Shown here: piece by piece, positions 59,424 to 64,000 of the stretch
Layout of the letters: the number at the start of each line of letters is the position of its first letter
Numbering within the stretch: the first letter of the stretch is position 1
Assembly (NCBI GenBank): GCA_040222235.1
Contig: JAVKDO010000019.1
Location: 1-64,000 of the forward strand
Reading direction: 5' to 3'
Length of the DNA stretch: 64,000 bases
Source of the DNA: UBA6059 sp040222235
GTDB taxonomy: Bacteria; Bacteroidota; Bacteroidia; Cytophagales; Cyclobacteriaceae
Translations under genes and position numbers: made by a program
The notes under the pieces: model-generated
Database searches by the model: none
Told to the model about the DNA's origin: nothing
The model's input: the letters and a program-made list of their open reading frames with translations, nothing else

Positions 59424-60452
59424 TCACGTCATCAGCACCGCTTTATATCCGTTAATGTTTTTCAATGCGATACCCGTACCTCTCACGACTGCTCTCAGGG
59501 GATCTTCCGCAATATGTATTGGCAACTTGGTCTTCATAGCGAGCCTTTTATCCAGGCCTCTGAGGAGAGCACCACCCCCTGTCAGATAAATTCCATTGTC
59601 ATAAATATCCGCAGACAGCTCAGGAGGAGAGATTTCAAGTGCCTTGAGCACCGCCTCTTCTATTTTGGAGACAGATTTATCTATCGCAAATGCGATTTCT
59701 GAGTAGGAGATTTTAATGACTTTTGGGATACCAGTCATAAGGTCCCTACCGCGAATTTCATAGTCGTCCGGTGCATCATCTAACTCAGTCAATGCAGAAC
59801 CTACTTCTATCTTCACGCGCTCCGCAGACCGCTCACCTATTAGCAGGTTGTGCTGACGTCTCATGTAGTCAAGAATGTCTTTATTAAAGGTATCGCCAGC
59901 TACTCGAATTGACTGATCACACACAATTCCTGATAAGGCAATCACGGCGATCTCAGTGGTACCACCTCCGATATCCACAATCATGGAGCCTATAGGCCGC
60001 TCTATGTCGATACCAATACCGATCGCTGCGGCGATAGGCTCATGAATCATATATACCTCTTTGGCACCAGCGTGCTCGGCAGAGTCACGTACCGCGCGTT
60101 TTTCCACTTCTGTAATACCTGACGGAATACAAATCACCATACGGTGAGATGCTGGAATGAATCGACGACTGTTGCTGTCTATCATTTTGATCATACCTCT
60201 GATCATGTGCTCCGCAGCGTGGAAGTCAGCGATTACACCATCCTTCAATGGACGGATGGTTTTGATGTTTTCATGGGTCTTTTCATGCATCTGCATGGCC
60301 TCTCGGCCAATTGCCAGCACTTTGTTGCTATGCTTGTCGATGGCAATGATGGATGGCTCGTCCACGACGATCTTGTCTTTGCTTATGATCAGGGTATTGG
60401 CAGTACCTAAATCGATAGCAATATCACTTGAGAAAAAATCAAAAAACCCCAT
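59424..60452 (-). CDS. mreB: Actin-like cytoskeletal protein MreB
   Basis: A 342-residue actin-fold ATPase that guides elongation of the cell wall. The phosphate-1 loop is IDLGTANTLII; the phosphate-2 region has MIVDIGGGTTEIAVIALSG, and the adenosine region has IYLTGGGALLRGLDKRL. KRFM (S/R)-type residues at the N-terminus (MGFFDFFSSDIAIDLG) fit a membrane-binding amphipathic start. First gene of the mreB-mreC-mreD-mrdA-rodA operon; a candidate -7 box lies upstream. Confidence 0.96.
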   Translation of the reverse strand: MGFFDFFSSDIAIDLGTANTLIISKDKIVVDEPSIIAIDKHSNKVLAIGREAMQMHEKTHENIKTIRPLKDGVIADFHAAEHMIRGMIKMIDSNSRRFIPASHRMVICIPSGITEVEKRAVRDSAEHAGAKEVYMIHEPIAAAIGIGIDIERPIGSMIVDIGGGTTEIAVIALSGIVCDQSIRVAGDTFNKDILDYMRRQHNLLIGERSAERVKIEVGSALTELDDAPDDYEIRGRDLMTGIPKVIKISYSEIAFAIDKSVSKIEEAVLKALEISPPELSADIYDNGIYLTGGGALLRGLDKRLAMKTKLPIHIAEDPLRAVVRGTGIALKNINGYKAVLMT

Positions 60453-60498
60453 CCTTAGTCCTTAATGTATTAAGCTGATTAAAATAGATAATAAGCTG

Positions 60499-60506
60499 CA
60501 AAAATA
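60499..60506 (-). promoter_or_regulatory. Candidate -7 promoter box for the mre operon
   Basis: TATTTTTG on the minus strand matches TAnnTTTG in full. A TTG lies 14 nt upstream, which is short for a -33 box. Predicted transcription start near 60492, a leader of about 40 nt before the mreB ATG. Confidence 0.42.
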
Positions 60507-60525
60507 GTCTTCTTAGCGAACAATA

Positions 60526-62046
60526 CTAGTGGTAAAAATGCCGGAAACCGGTAAATACCATTGACATTTCGTTTTCATTACAATAATCGATCGATAGCTG
60601 GTCTTTTATCGAGCCTCCAGGCTGGATGACGGACTTAATTCCCTCACCTCTAGCGATCTCCACACAATCAGGAAAAGGGAAGAAAGCATCAGAAGCCATT
60701 ACTGCTCCATTGAGATCAAAATCAAAGCTCTTGGCCTTCTTGAGGGCTTGGTTTAGTGCATCCACTCTGGAAGTCTGACCCACGCCACTAGAGAGCATTT
60801 GGCCGTCTTTAGCCAGTACGATGGTGTTGGACTTGGTATGTTTGGCAATCTTCGACGCAAAGAGCAATACTCGCTGATCAGCTTCGCTAGGCCCGGTTTT
60901 AGTGACAGTTTTCAGGTCTTCAAGGCTATCGGTTTTCAAGTCTGACTCTTGTCTGATCACACCGTTGAGCAAGCTTTTGAATTCAAATGCGTTGCGGGCC
61001 GAGACTTTTTGCTTGAGTAAGACTCTGTTTTTCTTACCAGAAAGTAGTGTCAGGGCGTCATCATCATAATCTGGTGCGATGAGTACTTCGCAGAAGAGCT
61101 TGTGTATTTCTTCCGCCGTTTCTTTATCAACCTTTTGATTGGTAATCAATATCCCACCAAAAGCGGAAACAGGATCAGCGGCCAGAGCTTTAAGATAGGC
61201 CTCTTTAAGTGAATCCCCGAGTGCTACACCACAGGCGTTGGTATGCTTGATGATAGCAAATGCCGTATCTCCGGAGAATTCTGCGATGAGTTTCACGGCA
61301 GCATCTACGTCGACCAGGTTGTTATACGACAGCTCTTTGCCATTGAGCTGGTCAAACATCTGAGAAAGGTCGCCGTGGAAGAACCCTTTCTGATGCGGGT
61401 TTTCTCCGTAGCGAAGCTCTTTAGATACTCGAAGGCTCAGCTTATGGCTATCTATCTCTTGATCAGCGTTGAAATAGTTGAAAATAGCTGAATCGTAATG
61501 TGAGGAGATATCAAATGCATACCCAGCAAATTTTCTTCTAGTCTCAATAGAGGTTGTACTGTTATTTTCTGCGAGGAGCCCCTGCATTTCATCATATTGT
61601 TCTCTGGAAGAGACAATGAGTACATCCTTGAAGTTTTTGGCAGCTGCCCGGATCAGGGAAATCCCGCCAATGTCGATTTTGTCGATAATGTCCTGCTCCA
61701 CATCAGTGCTGGCAACAGTCTCTTCAAACGGATATAGATCTACGATCACCAGGTCGAGCTCAGGTATGTCATACTGACCGAGCTGCTCATTATCAGAGGC
61801 TAGCTCTCTTCTGCTCAGGATTCCGCCGAACACTTTCGGGTGAAGTGTCTTGACCCGACCTCCAAGAATTGAAGGATAGCCTGTCAAATCCTCTACCGCC
61901 ACTACCGGTATATCGAGTCCCTCGATAAAACTTTGTGTGCCCCCTGTACTATAGATCACTACACCGTCTTTGTGTAGCTGCTTTACGATAGGTTCAAGGT
62001 TGTCTTTGTAGAAAACGGAGATTAGGGCGGATTTGATCTTTTTCAT
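60526..62046 (-). CDS. purH: Bifunctional AICAR transformylase/IMP cyclohydrolase
   Basis: Carries out the last two steps of de novo purine (IMP) synthesis using 10-formyl-THF. The 506-residue protein has an N-terminal MGS-like IMP cyclohydrolase domain (1-145; VIYSTGGTQSFIEGL, GGRVKTLHPKVFGGILSRR) and a C-terminal AICARFT domain (about 190-506; LRYGENPHQKGFF, IIKHTNACGVALG, VSAFGGILITN). This links with purU and purN in the same window through the one-carbon pool. Confidence 0.97.
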   Translation of the reverse strand: MKKIKSALISVFYKDNLEPIVKQLHKDGVVIYSTGGTQSFIEGLDIPVVAVEDLTGYPSILGGRVKTLHPKVFGGILSRRELASDNEQLGQYDIPELDLVIVDLYPFEETVASTDVEQDIIDKIDIGGISLIRAAAKNFKDVLIVSSREQYDEMQGLLAENNSTTSIETRRKFAGYAFDISSHYDSAIFNYFNADQEIDSHKLSLRVSKELRYGENPHQKGFFHGDLSQMFDQLNGKELSYNNLVDVDAAVKLIAEFSGDTAFAIIKHTNACGVALGDSLKEAYLKALAADPVSAFGGILITNQKVDKETAEEIHKLFCEVLIAPDYDDDALTLLSGKKNRVLLKQKVSARNAFEFKSLLNGVIRQESDLKTDSLEDLKTVTKTGPSEADQRVLLFASKIAKHTKSNTIVLAKDGQMLSSGVGQTSRVDALNQALKKAKSFDFDLNGAVMASDAFFPFPDCVEIARGEGIKSVIQPGGSIKDQLSIDYCNENEMSMVFTGFRHFYH

Positions 62047-62075
62047 GCGTGTATAATAGGCGTCAAACGAAGGCG

Positions 62076-62083
62076 CAAAACTA
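62076..62083 (-). promoter_or_regulatory. Candidate -7 promoter box for purH
   Basis: TAGTTTTG on the minus strand matches TAnnTTTG in full. It would start transcription about 24 nt before the ATG at 62046. No proper -33 box is seen. Confidence 0.4.
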
Positions 62084-62130
62084 GTTTTTTATTGGCAATA
62101 ATTGGCTTGACGCCAGCGCTTTGCTTCAAT

Positions 62131-62724
62131 TTATGAAGCGGTTGAAGGCGATTGGCTCAACACGTATTTTTCTACAGCTAACGGGAAATGAGCGTACTCC
62201 AATTGATGGATTTTTTGAGCTAGTGTTTCTGCTGTATCCGTCGTGTTAATCATGCATTCTTCCTGAGCGAGAACAGCTCCTTCGTCATACGCTTCATTGA
62301 CCAGATGTATGGTGATCCCGCTTCGCCATTCCCCATTATTGACCACTGCTTCATGCACTTTAGCTCCGTACATTCCCTTACCACCGAATGCTGGCAGTAG
62401 CGCAGGGTGAATGTTAATGATCTTATTGGGGTACCTCTCAACCATCGTGGATGGGATGAGCCATAGGAACCCTGCCAATATGATGTAGTCAATTTGATCT
62501 TTAGCTAGTTGGTCTAGAAGCCGACTTGATCGGTAGAGGTCTTCTCTACCGAAAATGCTGGACGGGACACCTAGTCTTGCAGCTCGCTCGAGTACAAAAG
62601 CATCCTTCTTATTGCTCAGGATACTCGCGACCTCAATGTGCTCATGATCGGAAAAGTACTCTACTAATCGCTGGGCATTGGTACCACTACCTGATGCAAA
62701 AATTGCCAGTTTGATTTTGGACAT
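62131..62724 (-). CDS. purN: Phosphoribosylglycinamide formyltransferase
   Basis: A 197-residue GAR transformylase of purine synthesis. SGSGTNAQRLVEYF near the start binds the substrate phosphate. The active site contains Asn104 and His106 (IINIHPALLPAFGGKGMYG), and the conserved Asp in AYDEGAVLAQEE. The protein is of normal length. It is 84 bp upstream of purH on the same strand and 4 bp downstream of the UbiA gene, so it may be transcribed with the latter. Confidence 0.95.
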   Translation of the reverse strand: MSKIKLAIFASGSGTNAQRLVEYFSDHEHIEVASILSNKKDAFVLERAARLGVPSSIFGREDLYRSSRLLDQLAKDQIDYIILAGFLWLIPSTMVERYPNKIINIHPALLPAFGGKGMYGAKVHEAVVNNGEWRSGITIHLVNEAYDEGAVLAQEECMINTTDTAETLAQKIHQLEYAHFPLAVEKYVLSQSPSTAS

Positions 62725-62728
62725 GGGA

Positions 62729-63592
62729 CTAAAAGAATGACATACTTAATACACCACTGAGCATCATCAGCTTGCAGTATAAACTCAAATAAGTGAATTG
62801 CTTTCTCGAATCAGCCCTCATTAACCGATAGGTGAAATATAAAAACGGAATGGCGAGCAGCGCAAAATAGCTGGTCAGCACAAGGCTGTGAATATGAAAT
62901 GTGAAGTAAAAGATGCTCAGAATAAATAGACCTACGATAAGGTAAAGTAGGTTTTTCGTTTTGCGCAGGCCCCAAACTATGGGGAGTGTGAGACACCCAT
63001 GTGTAGCGTCACCTCGCCAATCTTCTAGGTCCTTGATGATTTCCCTGATAAGGGTGAGTGCGAAAGCAAAGAAAGCATAGACGAATACCAGAGGCTCGAA
63101 TGAACGATAATATACAGAAACGACCAAGATGGATAGGCCGGTCATCAGGGATACGGCGAAGTTGCCAATGAAGGGGAGCCGCTTGAGTTGATTAGAATAA
63201 AGCCACAGTATGAATGAGGATAGGACGTGAACAGCCGCGACCCAGGATCCAATGAAGATACCAATAAGGATGGCTACCATATTGAAGCTCGAATGTAGTA
63301 GCATGATCACGCGCCGCTTGATTACTTTACCAACAACCACTCGATCCGGCTTGTTGATAAGGTCGATTTTCACGTCGTAGTAGTCGTTGATGATATAGCC
63401 AGCCGCCGCAATCAGCATCGTGCTGAGTACGAGTAAGTGAAGCCTAAGGTCTTGGCCTAGCGGTAACCTCGGCGCTGGAAAAATCAGAAAAACGGCTACC
63501 AGGTATTGGCTCAGTGCAATGATGAGCAGATTAGGAAACCTCGTGATTTTGAGAATACCCTGGAATGAAAAATTGGATGGCCCGGTAGTCAT
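62729..63592 (-). CDS. UbiA-family prenyltransferase
   Basis: A 287-residue membrane protein from the ATG at 63592 with about eight helices. The two Asp-rich motifs are INDYYDVKIDLINKPDRVVV (the NDxxDxxxD type) and KDLEDWRGDATHGCLTLP. Sequences of this kind in Bacteroidota are annotated as geranylgeranylglycerol-phosphate geranylgeranyltransferase-like, but the acceptor is unproven. It may attach a prenyl chain to a quinone or lipid head group. Upstream gene of purN. Confidence 0.85.
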   Translation of the reverse strand: MTTGPSNFSFQGILKITRFPNLLIIALSQYLVAVFLIFPAPRLPLGQDLRLHLLVLSTMLIAAAGYIINDYYDVKIDLINKPDRVVVGKVIKRRVIMLLHSSFNMVAILIGIFIGSWVAAVHVLSSFILWLYSNQLKRLPFIGNFAVSLMTGLSILVVSVYYRSFEPLVFVYAFFAFALTLIREIIKDLEDWRGDATHGCLTLPIVWGLRKTKNLLYLIVGLFILSIFYFTFHIHSLVLTSYFALLAIPFLYFTYRLMRADSRKQFTYLSLYCKLMMLSGVLSMSFF

Positions 63593-63630
63593 GAAAAGCA
63601 AAAGTACGCCGCTCTACCTAGACCTTCAAT

Positions 63631-64000
63631 TTATTTACTGAAATGACTTTTGATTTGGTTCGAGATCAGCTTGTATAGTACTTGTGCATCGGGGTGATCT
63701 GAGAGCAGTTCGATGTGCGCTGTGATCGACTTTTTGTCACCTCGCCTTGCGGGACCGGTTTGACTGGCCTCAGGATCATCTTCAAATGTCTTGAGGACCG
63801 TCTCCATCACCAGCGGACGCAATAAAGCTTTATCAACGTCTAATTCAGAAAGTTGATCAAAGGAGAGCTTGAGCAGATGGTTGGTAAAGTTGTTGGCAAA
63901 TACGGCTGCCAGATGGATGCGCTTCCGGTCATCTGAGGAAACATACCTGACCTGGTGGCTGATCTGACTGGCCAATGCCAAAAGTCTGCTTCTGGTGGTG
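63631..64000 (-). CDS. DUF2520-family protein, cut by the window edge
   Basis: The C-terminal part of a Rossmann/ProC-like protein of the DUF2520 family, whose frame stays open to the right edge; the first in-window start (TTG at 63981) is not the true one. The visible helical domain has HLAAVFANNFTNHLLKLSFD, LRPLVMETVLKTFED and QTGPARRGDKKSITAHIELL, which match the 6-phosphogluconate-dehydrogenase-like C-terminal domain of this family. The substrate is not known. It lies 38 bp upstream of the UbiA gene. Confidence 0.85.
   Translation of the reverse strand, partial: TTRSRLLALASQISHQVRYVSSDDRKRIHLAAVFANNFTNHLLKLSFDQLSELDVDKALLRPLVMETVLKTFEDDPEASQTGPARRGDKKSITAHIELLSDHPDAQVLYKLISNQIKSHFSK

Noticed and set aside
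1..64000. CRISPR arrays, tRNA or rRNA genes, insertion sequences
   Set aside because: No regularly spaced repeats, cloverleaf or rRNA-like stretches, or transposase frames were recognised anywhere in the window.

Overview
The window reads as a chromosomal segment of a member of the Bacteroidota, most likely the marine Cytophagales side (Reichenbachiella/Ekhidna/Fulvivirga-like; inferred from gene content only). Supporting signs are a TonB-dependent receptor with an N-terminal carboxypeptidase-like domain, a PorZ-like protein with a type IX secretion (T9SS) sorting domain, PorG-like DUF6089 barrels in front of uppS-bamA-ompH, many families typical of the phylum (DUF4301, DUF4403, DUF4097, DUF4399, DUF6364), and TAnnTTTG-type -7 promoter boxes in place of E. 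coli-type promoters. No rRNA, tRNA, CRISPR array, prophage or insertion sequence was seen. Genes are dense, operonic and on both strands.

Layout. 0-9 kb: housekeeping genes (EamA transporter, dusB, CPBP protease, cdsA, glutamate dehydrogenase, phosphatidylserine decarboxylase, RDD protein, free-methionine-sulfoxide reductase, ribD, prmC). 9.1-10.2 kb: an island of toxin-antitoxin genes in which a DUF6364 antitoxin is followed by the truncated start of its PIN toxin and then by a complete second VapBC-like pair. 10.2-13.6 kb: a thiamine module, made of a TonB receptor behind two tandem TPP riboswitches and a thiamine-pyrophosphokinase-like protein. 13.7-15.7 kb: a decaying stretch with a lipoprotein gene interrupted by TGA, the C-terminal relic of an FtsX-type permease, and a hydrolase whose signal peptide is interrupted by TAA. 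15.7-18.7 kb: PadR regulator and intact FtsX-type permease. 18.8-28 kb: DUF4301 protein, a TerB-like/C2-like pair, hotdog enzyme, outer-membrane protein, thioredoxin-TPR protein, LuxR-type two-component pair, small unknown genes and purU. 28-33.4 kb: SIMPL and DUF4403 proteins, then an ECF sigma/HEAT anti-sigma/two DUF4097 operon. 33.4-38 kb: metK (own promoter and terminator), RsmI-like methylase, hydrolase, pdxJ, YqeY, CvpA.

38.1-46.9 kb is one long envelope operon: hydrolase, CBS protein, nadK, two DUF6089 barrels, uppS, bamA and two Skp/OmpH chaperones. 46.9-54.9 kb carries a chromate transporter, 2-oxoglutarate oxygenase, DUF4399 lipoprotein, recO-porZ-tdk, a ferredoxin and an unusual acidic protein. 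55-60.5 kb is the rod-shape cluster mreBCD-PBP2-RodA. 60.5-64 kb holds purH, purN, a UbiA prenyltransferase and a DUF2520 gene cut by the window edge.

The strongest signal outside ordinary genes is a dispersed decamer, CCTAYCGGAA. I counted 18 exact copies by eye, where about 0.25 would be expected by chance. The copies lie on both strands and in all reading frames, so it looks like a DNA-level word such as an uptake, recombination or chromosome-organising signal.
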